DNA from: an uncultured Bellilinea sp.
Lineage (GTDB): Bacteria; Chloroflexota; Anaerolineae; Anaerolineales; Anaerolineaceae
Assembly (NCBI GenBank): GCA_938040735.1
Contig: CALHYE010000010.1
Coordinates: 78,806 to 129,973 of the forward strand
Length of the DNA: 51,168 nt
Direction of reading: 5' to 3'
The notes beneath the pieces are model-generated. The model had not been told where the DNA came from, searched no databases, and was given only the letters and a program-made list of their open reading frames with translations. Below, one piece after another: positions 1 through 8,272 of the stretch (position 1 is its first letter; each line of letters begins with the position of its first letter). The position numbers and the translations under genes are program-made.

Positions 1-539
1 TGGGGGTTGATTCCTCCGTCCACTTGAAGAATGGCTTCTGGATTATGTTTTTCCAGCATGTTTTTGATGGTGCTGATTTTACCCAATATTTGGGGTATAA
101 AGGATTGACCTGAAAATCCGGGGTTTACAGTCATGACCAGAACGAGGTCAACGAAAGGGATCACGGCTTCAACAGATTGGGCTGGCGTTCCGGGATTCAG
201 AACAATGCCGGCTTTTGAACCCAAGGAGTGAATTAATTGAAGGGTTCGGTGGACATTGGGATTGTCTTCGATATGAATGCTGACCCAATTTGCCCCAGCG
301 CTGATGAAGGATTGGATGTGATTCTCCGGTTTTTCGATCATCAAGTGAACGTCGAGCGGTAGGGAGGTAATTCTTCGGCAGGTTTCCACGATAAATGGCC
401 CCATCGTAATGTTGGGGACAAAATGGCCGTCCATCACATCAATATGAATCCAATTGACACCGGCATCCTCTGCCTTACGAATTTGGTCCGAAAGGTTAGA
501 GAAATCTGCAGAAAGGATGGAGGCCGAGAGATAATACAA
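1..539 (-). CDS. rpe: Ribulose-phosphate 3-epimerase, C-terminus cut off by the window edge
   Basis: Interconverts D-ribulose 5-phosphate and D-xylulose 5-phosphate in the cytosolic pentose phosphate pathway. About 179 residues are visible of the roughly 220 usual for the family. Reading the minus strand I see the N-terminal SASILSADF motif, the metal-site segment HIDVMDGHFVP, DVHLMIEKP, VNPGF, and VDGGIN just before the cut. These supply the family's metal-binding His and Asp residues. The start is a TTG at 539, preceded by AAAGGA; no in-frame ATG lies nearby upstream. The gene follows the Ser/Thr kinase after only 14 bases and is probably co-transcribed with it, a pairing also known from prkC regions of Gram-positive bacteria. 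Identity is very secure; the true end is unseen. Confidence 0.95.
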   Translation of the reverse strand, partial: MYYLSASILSADFSNLSDQIRKAEDAGVNWIHIDVMDGHFVPNITMGPFIVETCRRITSLPLDVHLMIEKPENHIQSFISAGANWVSIHIEDNPNVHRTLQLIHSLGSKAGIVLNPGTPAQSVEAVIPFVDLVLVMTVNPGFSGQSFIPQILGKISTIKNMLEKHNPEAILQVDGGINP

Positions 540-553
540 CCGAATAATTCCTT

Positions 554-1627
554 TCAGATAGGCGGATTGAAAGAAAACCAGATATATAACCAGAAGGGTA
601 TCAGACCACCCACCGCAAGAATTGCCAGCAAGGCAAGGAGTATCGTTAACCAATCAATGTTCAAAGGGGCATCATCACTTGCTTGAGCAGGCTGTGAAAG
701 TGGTGCGGAGGGCGCTGGTTGCAATGGAATTAATTGAGGCTGCGTCTCTGCCTCGTTGGGGTTTGCAGACACAGAAGCGGGAGCAGAGGGATTGTTTTGT
801 GAAAAAGTGGATAACACCCTGGCAAATTGGTCTGCGGTGCGATAGCGTGCTGCCGGTTCTTTAGATAACACTTTCAGGATGATTTGCTCAAGGGTGGGAG
901 GAATTTCGGGGTTGAAGCGGCGGGGAGGTGGCGGTAAAACTTCCCGGTGCATCCGGGCCAATTCAACGGGGTCGCTACTTTGAAACGGCAATCTGCCGGT
1001 TAGCATTTCATACAAGACAACCCCCAGGGAATACACATCGGAGGCGGGAGAGGGCGGTTCACCTGCAGCCTGTTCCGGTGAAAAATACAGCGGAGATCCC
1101 CAAACCACATCTGACTTTTCGTCGGGATGGATACTTGCCATGGCACGGGCAATTCCAAAATCGGTTACCTTGATGCGTTGATCGGGGGTAACCAGAATGT
1201 TGTGAGGCTTGACGTCGCAATGGATCAACCCGGCCCGATGGGCGTAGCCAATGCCGGCTGCGGCTTGAACAATGATATTGACCGCTTCTTCAATTGGCAG
1301 CCGATTTCTTTCACGCAGGATCGTTTTTAGATCGGTACCCGGTAAGTATTCCATGACGAGGTAAAGTCGATCTGAATCGAACCCAAAGTCATGGACGGTC
1401 ACGATATTCGGATGAGAGAGGTTTGCAGCGGCTTTGGCTTCTAAGCGAAATCGTTCGCGGAAGGCTTCGTTTTTGGAATAGTCTTCTCGCAAGATTTTGA
1501 TGGCGACAGGCCGTTCTAACATGGTATCGCGGCCTAAGTAGACGACTGCCATACCCCCCGTTCCGATGGTTTGGAGGAGCTGGTAGCGATTGCCTAAAAT
1601 GGGTACAACGGTTTTCGAATCTTCCAT
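554..1627 (-). CDS. Membrane-anchored Ser/Thr protein kinase (PknB/PrkC-like, no PASTA domains)
   Basis: Predicted Hanks-type kinase phosphorylating Ser/Thr of cytosolic proteins. From the ATG at 1627 the protein has 357 residues. The glycine loop GTGGMA is near 22-27, the ATP-binding Lys of VAIK at 44, the catalytic loop HCDVKPHN at 136-143, DFG at 156-158, and GSPLYFSPEQ forms the activation segment. A Ser/Pro/Ala/Gln-rich linker leads to one transmembrane helix at about 326-350 and a tiny outer tail, so there is no extracellular sensor such as PASTA. The usual HRD is HCD, so it is a non-RD kinase that may not need activation-loop phosphorylation (inference). A TTG two codons upstream (1633) is the alternative start. 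The gene precedes rpe. Confidence 0.92.
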   Translation of the reverse strand: MEDSKTVVPILGNRYQLLQTIGTGGMAVVYLGRDTMLERPVAIKILREDYSKNEAFRERFRLEAKAAANLSHPNIVTVHDFGFDSDRLYLVMEYLPGTDLKTILRERNRLPIEEAVNIIVQAAAGIGYAHRAGLIHCDVKPHNILVTPDQRIKVTDFGIARAMASIHPDEKSDVVWGSPLYFSPEQAAGEPPSPASDVYSLGVVLYEMLTGRLPFQSSDPVELARMHREVLPPPPRRFNPEIPPTLEQIILKVLSKEPAARYRTADQFARVLSTFSQNNPSAPASVSANPNEAETQPQLIPLQPAPSAPLSQPAQASDDAPLNIDWLTILLALLAILAVGGLIPFWLYIWFSFNPPI

Positions 1628-1713
1628 ATACAAGTGATTGGCTGAATTATATCACACCCTCCGAAGTCGAATTTCTCCCTTGGCATCGGAGTTATAATCA
1701 AGGTAGTCTAATC

Positions 1714-2820
1714 ATGGGGAATTCGTTCATGAAACCCATAATCTCTTACCTTCAAAAACGTCCTATTCACCTATTATTGCTGGCTATACCGCTAAGCCTT
1801 CTTGCTGAGGTTTTTCAGTGGCAACCGATCTGGATTTTTGGTTTTTCAGCAATTGCTGTTATCCCTTTGGCGGCTTTAATAGGGGATTCAACCGAGGCAT
1901 TGGCTGCTTACACGGGACCAAAAATTGGCGGATTGCTTAACGCTACCTTGGGGAATTCTGCCGAATTAATCATTACAATTATGGCCATCCGCCAGGGGCT
2001 ATTGGAATTGGTAAAAGCCTCCATAACGGGTTCAATCATTGGGAATTTATTGTTGGTGATGGGTCTTTCTATGCTTTTGGGTGGACTAAAAAACGGTGTT
2101 CAAAAATTTGATCGTCAGCAATCTGCGAACCATGCCGTTATGCTGGTAGTGGTTATCGTCGCATTAATTATTCCGTCCTTTTTCAGTCATTCAATTGGCA
2201 AGGAGGGGAGTTGGGGAGTCGAATCGTTAAGTCTGGGGGTGGCAGGAGTAATGATTGCTCTATATATTGTTGGTTTAATATACACCTTGAAAGTGGCCAA
2301 GAGTCCGATTGCGGTCGCTGCTTTTGAATTGGACAATGAAGGTCACCACCGATGGAAACCTTCACGTGCCGTTGTCATACTGGCCCTCTCAACATTTGGG
2401 GTGGTTATCATGAGCGAGTTTTTGGTTGGTTCAGTTGAAGAGGTGGTGGTGTCTCTAGGTGTATCGGAATTCTTTTTGGGCGTGATTCTCATCCCCTTAA
2501 TTGGTAATATTGCAGAACATTTGGTATCGGTAACGGTAGCGCTTCGGAACAATATGGATCTTTCTTTGGAAATTGCCGTTTCATCCAGCCTACAAATTGC
2601 GTTATTTGTCGCTCCCTTGCTGGTTTTTATCAGTTTATTGATAGGTAATCCACTGACATTAATTTTCAACCGATTTGAATTGCTTGCTTTAGGAGGCGGA
2701 GTTGTAATAGCGGCGATGGTCGCTTTTGATGGAGAGTCGAATTGGTTGGAAGGGGCAGCATTATTAGGGGTCTACTTAATTCTCGGAATAGGTTTTTTCT
2801 TGCTGCCGACCGGAGGGTAA
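1714..2820 (+). CDS. Calcium/proton antiporter of the CaCA (CAX) family
   Basis: Integral membrane exchanger expected to export Ca2+ against protons. The 368 residues form about ten or eleven hydrophobic segments. The two hallmark alpha repeats are clear: LLNATLGNSAELIITI in the first half and GNIAEHLVSVTVALRNN followed by SSSLQIALFVAPLLV in the second. Both carry the Asn and Glu residues of the cation pathway, and the length fits bacterial CAX proteins (350-370). Two starts are possible: ATG 1714 (AAGG ten bases upstream) or ATG 1729 (GGGGA upstream). A TATAAT at 1693-1698 would leave almost no leader for the first, slightly favouring 1729. The next gene starts 3 bases after the stop, so the two are probably co-transcribed. 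Confidence 0.93.
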   Translation: MGNSFMKPIISYLQKRPIHLLLLAIPLSLLAEVFQWQPIWIFGFSAIAVIPLAALIGDSTEALAAYTGPKIGGLLNATLGNSAELIITIMAIRQGLLELVKASITGSIIGNLLLVMGLSMLLGGLKNGVQKFDRQQSANHAVMLVVVIVALIIPSFFSHSIGKEGSWGVESLSLGVAGVMIALYIVGLIYTLKVAKSPIAVAAFELDNEGHHRWKPSRAVVILALSTFGVVIMSEFLVGSVEEVVVSLGVSEFFLGVILIPLIGNIAEHLVSVTVALRNNMDLSLEIAVSSSLQIALFVAPLLVFISLLIGNPLTLIFNRFELLALGGGVVIAAMVAFDGESNWLEGAALLGVYLILGIGFFLLPTGG

Positions 2821-2823
2821 CCG

Positions 2824-3321
2824 ATGAAAACTTTCCTAAGGTCTGGCTGCGGGATGATCATTTTATCGGGTTTTATTGCCCTCTTGATCGTTACCATCGG
2901 TATTGCCGGGATTCTATTTTTAAGACCTGTTGAAGTTGAATCCGCACGAGAAGCGACGGCCGTCTTAACCATTGTGCCAGCGCCAAGTTCAACTCCGCCC
3001 GGTCAAATGGCTCTTTTTTCAACCCCAACATCAACACCACCAGCTCTATCCATTACAATAGATGGAATTGCAGTGGGTAATTTCGTGCAGATTTCGGGCA
3101 CCGGCGGAGATGGGTTGCGACTACGTCGAGAGCCCGGGGTCAACGCCGATATCTTGTTTCTCGGTTATGAATCGGAGGTTTTCAAAGTCGTAGATGGCCC
3201 TAAGCAAGCCGATGGTTTTGTCTGGTGGTACTTGACAGCGCCGTATGATGAAAAACGCAGCGGCTGGGCTGCCTCTCGTTTTTTGAGAGTGATTAACTTA
3301 GATCAGGAATCTCAACCTTGA
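2824..3321 (+). CDS. Membrane-anchored bacterial SH3-like domain protein
   Basis: A 165-residue protein with an N-terminal transmembrane or signal-anchor helix (about residues 11-34), a Thr/Pro/Ser-rich linker (about 50-80) and a C-terminal bacterial SH3-like domain (about 80-160). The domain carries the GLRLRREPG signature, a central VWWYL strand and the closing GWAASRFL. Such domains usually sit outside the cell and bind cell-wall or protein ligands; the ligand here is unknown. The linker composition suits an extracytoplasmic spacer. The gene begins 3 bases after the antiporter stop, suggesting translational coupling, though no functional link to Ca2+ can be deduced. The domain call is firm; the role is not. 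Confidence 0.8.
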   Translation: MKTFLRSGCGMIILSGFIALLIVTIGIAGILFLRPVEVESAREATAVLTIVPAPSSTPPGQMALFSTPTSTPPALSITIDGIAVGNFVQISGTGGDGLRLRREPGVNADILFLGYESEVFKVVDGPKQADGFVWWYLTAPYDEKRSGWAASRFLRVINLDQESQP

Positions 3322-3334
3322 GGGTAAAAATTTT

Positions 3335-3685
3335 ATGGACTTTTCACCAGTAAAAATTACTGCAAATCGCAGCATGCGCATCCTAACCATTGAATGGGGA
3401 GATGGACATGTTTCCCAGTATCCGTTTGGGCTGTTAAGAGCCGCCTGTCCATGCGCTTCCTGTCGTGGCGGACATGAAAACATGCGTTCGGAACCGGATG
3501 AAGAAGTTTTCAAGATTGATCTTCCCGATTCTCCCGCCACAAGGATGAAGAAATTGGATGCGGTTGGAAGTTACGCTATCAGCATCGAATGGGAAGATGG
3601 CCATCATTTTGGAATTTTCAACTGGCATTACCTGCGCAAATTATGCCCTTGTGAAATTTGTCGGCCTTCAAAAGGATTGTCATAA
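3335..3685 (+). CDS. DUF971 protein (gamma-butyrobetaine hydroxylase-like N-terminal domain)
   Basis: A 116-residue protein made of a single DUF971 domain, recognised from LTIEWGDGHVSQYPF, the CPCASC cluster, the repeated IEWEDGHHFGIF and a C-terminal CPCEIC. The two Cys-rich elements could bind a metal such as zinc or an iron-sulfur cluster. The same fold is the N-terminal domain of gamma-butyrobetaine hydroxylase and occurs in some iron-sulfur carrier proteins, but the function of stand-alone copies is unclear. The 3' end overlaps the convergent glnA by 6 bases. The gene lies 13 bases after the SH3 gene and is likely the last member of that operon. Confidence 0.85.
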   Translation: MDFSPVKITANRSMRILTIEWGDGHVSQYPFGLLRAACPCASCRGGHENMRSEPDEEVFKIDLPDSPATRMKKLDAVGSYAISIEWEDGHHFGIFNWHYLRKLCPCEICRPSKGLS

Positions 3686-5098
3686 GTCAAAGTACAGTTC
3701 GATTTCATAAGGGTGAGGGCGGGTGCGAATTTGAGTTTCTTCACAGCGCTTTACTCGAATCCATTCCGTCAGCATCTCCTCGCTGAACACATTACCTTCC
3801 AGTAGAAAGTCGTGATCTTCTTCTAAGGCGTCCAATGCCATTTCAAGTGAGGTTGGCAGGCTGATTATAGCAGCCCTCTTTTCCGGCGGCCAGGAGAAAA
3901 TATCCTCATTGATGGGTCCAAAACCGGCAGCTGTCGGGTCAATTTGTTTCTTAATGCCGTCAATTCCCGCCATCAGCATGGTTGCCATTGCCAGATAGGG
4001 GTTGCAGGTGGCGTCGGGGGGGCGAAATTCAAAACGGACTTTATCTGGTTCGGTAGCATATTTGGGTACCCGAATTGCTGCGCTGCGGTTACCGCTGGAG
4101 AAAAAGCAGTTGATGGGGGCTTCAAATCCGGGAACTAATCTTCGGTAAGAATTGGTGCTGGGATTGGTAATTCCCAATATAGCAGGAGCGTGGGTGAGTA
4201 AGCCCCCAATGTAATAAAGTGCGGTTTTGCTGAGAAGATGCGGTCCGGCCGGGTCATAAAAGATGTTAACACCGTTTTTCTGAAGGAGTTGATGAAAGTG
4301 CATGCCATTGCCCGCTTCTCCAAATAGAGGTTTGGGCAAGAAAGTGGCTGTTTGGCCGTGTTTCAAAGCGACCATTTTCGTTACGTATTTGATTATCATC
4401 GAGGCATCGCCGGCCGGCATGATCTCTAATAATGGCGTTTCAATTTCGCATTGACCGGGACCACCTACTTCGTGATGATGGTACTTGATTCGTAACCCGA
4501 TATCTTCAAGTGTGCTCACAATTTCCGAACGAAGGTTATACAATTGGTCGCGCGGGGGGATAGCATGATAACCGCCGTGAAGAGGAATAAAATGGCCGTG
4601 GCCGCCCTGAGCGCTGTTCCAGTTTGACTCGATCGAGTCGACACGGTAAGCGGCAACGTTCACCCCGTTTTCAAAGATTACTTTATTGAAAACATAAAAC
4701 TCAAATTCCGGTCCCCAAATGGATTGATCGGCTATCCCCGATTCGATTAAGAATCTTTCTGCCCTTCGGGCAGTCTCGCGCGGGTCAGACGAGAAAAGTT
4801 CTTTAGTATCCGCTTCCATGGTATTGCAGATAAAACTGAGGGTGGGTGTTTCCCAAAAAGGATCCATGAAACCTGTTGACAAGTCTGGTACGAGGACCAT
4901 GTCGCCGGCTCGAACGGACTTAAAACCTACGCTTGAACCATCAAACCCCACCCCATTTTCCATTAGTGAAGGGGCAAATTCTGAGACCGAAATGGTTACA
5001 TGATGCCAGCGTCCCCACAAATCACTGAATTTCAAATCCACCATCCGAATGCCGTTTTGTTTTACAAAAGCCTGAGCCTGATCAAAGTTTGTGAACAT
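3680..5098 (-). CDS. glnA: Glutamine synthetase, type I
   Basis: Makes glutamine from glutamate, ammonia and ATP; cytosolic dodecamer in the family. The 472 residues match GSI length. Visible motifs are the N-terminal beta-grasp part (KFSDLWGRWHH), WGPEFEFYVFN with metal-binding Glu, GNGMHFHQ with the active-site His, the NPSTNSYRRLVPG ATP/glutamate segment and NRSAAIRVP. At the place of the adenylylated Tyr of GSI-beta enzymes (NLYDLPPE in E. coli) the sequence is DIFSWPPE, with Phe near residue 401, so control by adenylylation is unlikely. A GGGAGAGGG ribosome site precedes the ATG at 5098. The leader holds a strong hairpin (5140-5177). The 3' end overlaps the DUF971 gene. Confidence 0.97.
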   Translation of the reverse strand: MFTNFDQAQAFVKQNGIRMVDLKFSDLWGRWHHVTISVSEFAPSLMENGVGFDGSSVGFKSVRAGDMVLVPDLSTGFMDPFWETPTLSFICNTMEADTKELFSSDPRETARRAERFLIESGIADQSIWGPEFEFYVFNKVIFENGVNVAAYRVDSIESNWNSAQGGHGHFIPLHGGYHAIPPRDQLYNLRSEIVSTLEDIGLRIKYHHHEVGGPGQCEIETPLLEIMPAGDASMIIKYVTKMVALKHGQTATFLPKPLFGEAGNGMHFHQLLQKNGVNIFYDPAGPHLLSKTALYYIGGLLTHAPAILGITNPSTNSYRRLVPGFEAPINCFFSSGNRSAAIRVPKYATEPDKVRFEFRPPDATCNPYLAMATMLMAGIDGIKKQIDPTAAGFGPINEDIFSWPPEKRAAIISLPTSLEMALDALEEDHDFLLEGNVFSEEMLTEWIRVKRCEETQIRTRPHPYEIELYFDL

Positions 5099-5139
5099 TT
5101 CCCTCTCCCGGTTTTGTTGGGTTTTGTTGAAAATAAATA

Positions 5140-5177
5140 CGACTTTTCCCCAAGGAGCAATCCCTGAGTAAAAGTCG
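5140..5177 (-). promoter_or_regulatory. Two-tier hairpin in the glnA 5' leader
   Basis: On the minus strand, CGACTTTT (5177-5170) pairs perfectly with AAAAGTCG (5147-5140). Inside, CAGGGA and TCCTTG form a second 6-bp helix with one G-U pair around a TTGC tetraloop, leaving a symmetric 3x3 internal loop. The outer stem is followed by ATTTATTTTC, so an attenuator-like role is possible. It lies about 40 bases before the glnA start. It does not match a T-box or a glutamine riboswitch that I recognise. The fold is from inspection only. Confidence 0.5.
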
Positions 5178-5196
5178 CTTATTTAAGCAGATAGAA

Positions 5197-5223
5197 ATCA
5201 TAATTTAGTTTAATTTTAGTCAA
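5197..5223 (-). promoter_or_regulatory. Possible sigma-70 promoter of glnA
   Basis: Minus strand: TTGACT (5223-5218) and TATGAT (5202-5197) with a short 15-base spacer. It lies upstream of the leader hairpin, so transcripts would begin near 5190 and carry a leader of about 90 bases. The region is AT-rich, so a chance match is possible. Confidence 0.4.
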
Positions 5224-5295
5224 AAATTGAGGAGAAGTCCAGTTACGATGAAAGAGAAAATTTAACTTGTTTGGAGAATGCAAGGATTAATTTGG

Positions 5296-5323
5296 TTGCA
5301 AAATGAGGTTTTGTAGATATAAT
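5296..5323 (+). promoter_or_regulatory. Possible sigma-70 promoter of the kinase/phosphatase operon
   Basis: TTGCAA (5296-5301), a 16-base spacer and a perfect TATAAT (5318-5323). Transcription would start near 5330 and leave a leader of 120-180 bases, depending on the kinase start. No other good promoter is visible in the operon down to hsp20. Confidence 0.5.
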
Positions 5324-5507
5324 TTTAATAATCCGAAAACCCCATTCCTACTCCATTTGCGGTTGATTATCTAAAGGTTTTTTTAATTGTACTTTGTCAA
5401 GAAATCTCATATTTTCGGGGGAAAGGTGATTCTGGTCCCGGGAGGTAAAACTGGATACTCATCGTATCACTCAAAGTTTTAGCGGCGGACAAGGACCTGT
5501 CAAACAG

Positions 5508-7325
5508 TTGCAGACAGGTTTTGTTCTGGTTGACCGGTATTTGATTCAGGACGTCATTGGTGTTGGAGGGATGGGCTCGGTTTATCGGGCGCGTGATTTG
5601 CATTTCCCCAATGTGATAAAACTTGTGGCAGTCAAGGAGATGATCAATCAGGCACGAGATCCGCTGGTGCGTCAGACGGTGGTGCAGAACTTTGAACGCG
5701 AAGCCAATATTCTGGTTACGCTGAATCATCCCTCCATTCCAAAAATTTTTGATTACTTTTCTCACGAAGAACGATCTTATCTGGTTTTGGAATATATTAA
5801 CGGTAAAGATTTAGAAGCTATCCTTAACGAAAGCGAAGGTCCTCTTTCCGAAGATAAGGTTATCGCTTGGGCAATTGAGATTTGTGATGTGCTGGAATAT
5901 TTACATAATCATAAGCCAGAACCGATCATTTTTCGGGATATGAAACCTTCGAATGTCATGATCAACCAGCAGGGACATGTTGTGCTGGTTGATTTTGGGA
6001 TTGCAAAAATGTTTCGTGAAGGCCAAAAAGGAACCATGATTGGGACGGAGGGGTATTCACCCCCCGAGCAGTATCGGGGTGAGGCTTCACCATTGGCAGA
6101 CATTTATGCTCTTGGAGCTACCCTGCATCATTTGCTCACCAAGCGGGATCCACGCATGGAGCCGCCTTTCTCCTTTGCTGAACGTCCGATTCGACAAATC
6201 AATCCGATTGTCAGTATTGAATTGGAAACCGTTATCCAAACCGCGTTGAAGTATTCCCCGCAGGAGCGATTCCAATCTGCCGCTGCGATGAAAGAAGCCC
6301 TGTTAAATGCGGCTAAGAAAACCGGGGCATTGTCTCGAATCAGCCTGCCGGCAGTGGTTTCCGAACAGGTTGTCAAACCGATTTGGATTTTCCGCTGCGA
6401 GGATGAAATCCGAGGTTCGGCTTCTTACGACAATGGCATTATTTATGTTGGATCTTATGATCATAATTTATACGCCTTGGATGCAACCAGTGGCGAATTC
6501 AAGTGGAAATTTCCTACCAATGGAGGGATCGTTACCCGTCCGGCTCTTACGAATGATTTGATTTTCGTTGGTTCGGAAGATGGCAATTTGTATGCTATCC
6601 TCCCAAAGACCGGTAAAATGGCATGGACACTTCCATTAGAAAGCCCAATCCGTAGTTCTCCTAAAGTTGTTGAGGGTCATGTATTTTTTGGTTGCGATGA
6701 TGGATTCTTCTACGGTGTCAATATTGTGTCCATGCGGCGGGTGATGAAAGTAGATGCCGGTATGGCGATTCGCTCTTCGCCTGCGGTTGTAAATGACCTG
6801 ATTTATTTTGGGAATGAGGGTGGGGATTTTTTGTGTGTTGACTTTCGAGGCCAGCTAAAGTGGCGGTTTCGCGCCAAGAGGGCGATCACTTCTTCGCCGC
6901 TGGTTACACAGGGAATTGTCTATTTCACTTCACTCGATGGGTCGGTTTATGCCCTGGATGCAAAAAGCGGCTGGGTGATTTGGCGCTATCGAATGATGAA
7001 AGGTTCGGTGTCTTCTCCTTACCGGCTGGATCAGTATTTGTTATTTGGATCAGCCGATGGCAATATTTATTGTATTGATGCCAATAATTCCCGAGAAATC
7101 TGGAAATACCAGACCAATCATCAAGTGAGCGGTTCGCCGATTGTGCATAAAGATATGGTTTTTTGCGGTTCGGCGGATGGAAATCTCTACTGCTTGGAGT
7201 TGAAAACGGGCCGCTTGCGGTGGAAATTTGCAACGGAAGGTCCAATTACAAGCACTCCATTAATTTACAACGATACGGTCTATTTTGGTTCGGCTGATCA
7301 TATTTTCTACGCCATTTTGGTGTAA
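5508..7325 (+). CDS. Ser/Thr protein kinase with C-terminal PQQ-type beta-propeller
   Basis: Predicted soluble signalling kinase. From the TTG at 5508 it has 605 residues. The kinase domain (about 8-275) shows GVGGMGSVY, Lys of AVKE near 43, FRDMKPSN (Phe replaces the His of HRD), VDFGIAK and GTEGYSPPEQY. Residues about 295-605 form at least seven PQQ-like blades, each with a YVGS-DGNLYALDA-type strand pattern and a Trp ending (FKWKF, LRWKF), building a propeller that could bind proteins or a ligand. No transmembrane helix or signal peptide is seen. The start is uncertain: GGGAGG lies 5 bases before an in-frame CTG at 5451, giving 19 more residues. It is the first gene of the signalling operon; the phosphatase follows after 25 bases. 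Confidence 0.93.
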   Translation: MQTGFVLVDRYLIQDVIGVGGMGSVYRARDLHFPNVIKLVAVKEMINQARDPLVRQTVVQNFEREANILVTLNHPSIPKIFDYFSHEERSYLVLEYINGKDLEAILNESEGPLSEDKVIAWAIEICDVLEYLHNHKPEPIIFRDMKPSNVMINQQGHVVLVDFGIAKMFREGQKGTMIGTEGYSPPEQYRGEASPLADIYALGATLHHLLTKRDPRMEPPFSFAERPIRQINPIVSIELETVIQTALKYSPQERFQSAAAMKEALLNAAKKTGALSRISLPAVVSEQVVKPIWIFRCEDEIRGSASYDNGIIYVGSYDHNLYALDATSGEFKWKFPTNGGIVTRPALTNDLIFVGSEDGNLYAILPKTGKMAWTLPLESPIRSSPKVVEGHVFFGCDDGFFYGVNIVSMRRVMKVDAGMAIRSSPAVVNDLIYFGNEGGDFLCVDFRGQLKWRFRAKRAITSSPLVTQGIVYFTSLDGSVYALDAKSGWVIWRYRMMKGSVSSPYRLDQYLLFGSADGNIYCIDANNSREIWKYQTNHQVSGSPIVHKDMVFCGSADGNLYCLELKTGRLRWKFATEGPITSTPLIYNDTVYFGSADHIFYAILV

Positions 7326-7350
7326 ATGGCGAGAATTTTTTGGAGGAATA

Positions 7351-8262
7351 GTGCTAAAGTTCTTTAAGAACCTTTTTGGTCGTGAAAAAAATCAAAGCAT
7401 TCAAACCCGTCCTTTAGCGGAAAATATACAAACTGCCCCCTTGACAGAGGAGCAATTACAGGTTGTTTCTATCCCCACCGTTTCCATGTCTCCCCCGCAC
7501 TTTCTGGTGGGTTGCGGTCAATCGGTAGGCAGGCAGCGAGAACATAATGAGGACGCTTTATTTTCTCTTTCCGCCATTCTTGCTGATGGAAACAATGAGA
7601 TCCCGTTTGGTTTATTTATTGTTGCGGATGGAATGGGGGGGTATGAATACGGTGAAGTTGCCAGCAGCGTTGCTGCAAAATCCGTAGTGGAAACTATCCT
7701 GAGCAAAATTTATCTCCCTCACATCAGTGTGGAAGGAGAATCGAGTGGGGAAAGTTTGCAGGAGATTATGGAGATTGCGGTTGCAAAAGCCCAGCAAGCT
7801 GTAACTCGCCGGGCTCCTGGAGGAGGGACGACCCTCACTGCTGCACTGGTGATTGGTGAACAGGTAACGATCACTCATGTAGGAGACAGCAGGGCGTATT
7901 TCATATTTCCAGATGGAAGGATGCAATTAATTACCCAGGATCATTCCCTCGTACGACGTTTGGTAGAATTAGGTCAAATCACCGAACAGGAAGCTTCTGT
8001 CCATCCTAATCGAAATGTGCTTTATCGCGCACTTGGTCAGGCTGAGCCATTCCGTCCGGATATTCAATCCTTGCCAATGCCTCATCCAGGATATTTGATG
8101 ATTTGCAGCGATGGCTTGTGGGGCGTAGTTCCGGAGTCTGAAATCTTCCAAATTATTGCCAGTGCGCGCAATCCGTCCGTAGCTTGTAAAAATCTTGTGG
8201 ATGCGGCGAATCTCGGTGGAGGTCCGGACAACATCAGTGTGGTGTTAGTTCAGTATTTCTAA
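7351..8262 (+). CDS. PP2C-family Ser/Thr protein phosphatase
   Basis: Removes phosphate from Ser/Thr, probably opposing the kinase encoded just upstream. I place the start at GTG 7351, preceded by GGAGGA at 5 bases, giving 303 residues; longer readings would overlap the kinase gene. An N-terminal tail of about 45 residues precedes the catalytic domain. Its motifs are GRQREHNEDA, VADGMGGYEYGE (metal-binding Asp), GGTTLTAAL, THVGDSRAY, TQDHSLV, CSDGLWG and GGPDNIS, a full set of metal-coordinating acidic residues. Length and motif order match Stp/PrpC-type phosphatases. It is cytosolic, with no membrane segment. The next gene starts 10 bases later. Confidence 0.95.
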   Translation: MLKFFKNLFGREKNQSIQTRPLAENIQTAPLTEEQLQVVSIPTVSMSPPHFLVGCGQSVGRQREHNEDALFSLSAILADGNNEIPFGLFIVADGMGGYEYGEVASSVAAKSVVETILSKIYLPHISVEGESSGESLQEIMEIAVAKAQQAVTRRAPGGGTTLTAALVIGEQVTITHVGDSRAYFIFPDGRMQLITQDHSLVRRLVELGQITEQEASVHPNRNVLYRALGQAEPFRPDIQSLPMPHPGYLMICSDGLWGVVPESEIFQIIASARNPSVACKNLVDAANLGGGPDNISVVLVQYF

Positions 8263-8272
8263 AAGTTCAAGG

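Larger units (their letters stand above)
5099..5450. other. 352-base intergenic region between divergent glnA and the kinase operon
   Basis: No protein gene is evident. Going rightward it holds a perfect tandem duplication of the 10-mer GGTTTTGTTG (5110-5119 and 5120-5129), which on the glnA mRNA lies just before the ribosome site; the glnA leader hairpin (5140-5177); a small palindrome GCTTATTTAAGC (5177-5188); a possible glnA promoter (5197-5223); and a possible rightward promoter (5296-5323). The stretch 5224-5295 shows nothing I recognise. Positions 5324-5450 would be the 5' leader of the kinase operon, ending in GGGAGG at 5440-5445. Confidence 0.6.

Noticed and set aside
5099-5230. T-box or known glutamine riboswitch before glnA
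   Set aside because: No T-box sequence or recognisable glutamine-aptamer core is visible; only simple hairpins are supported.
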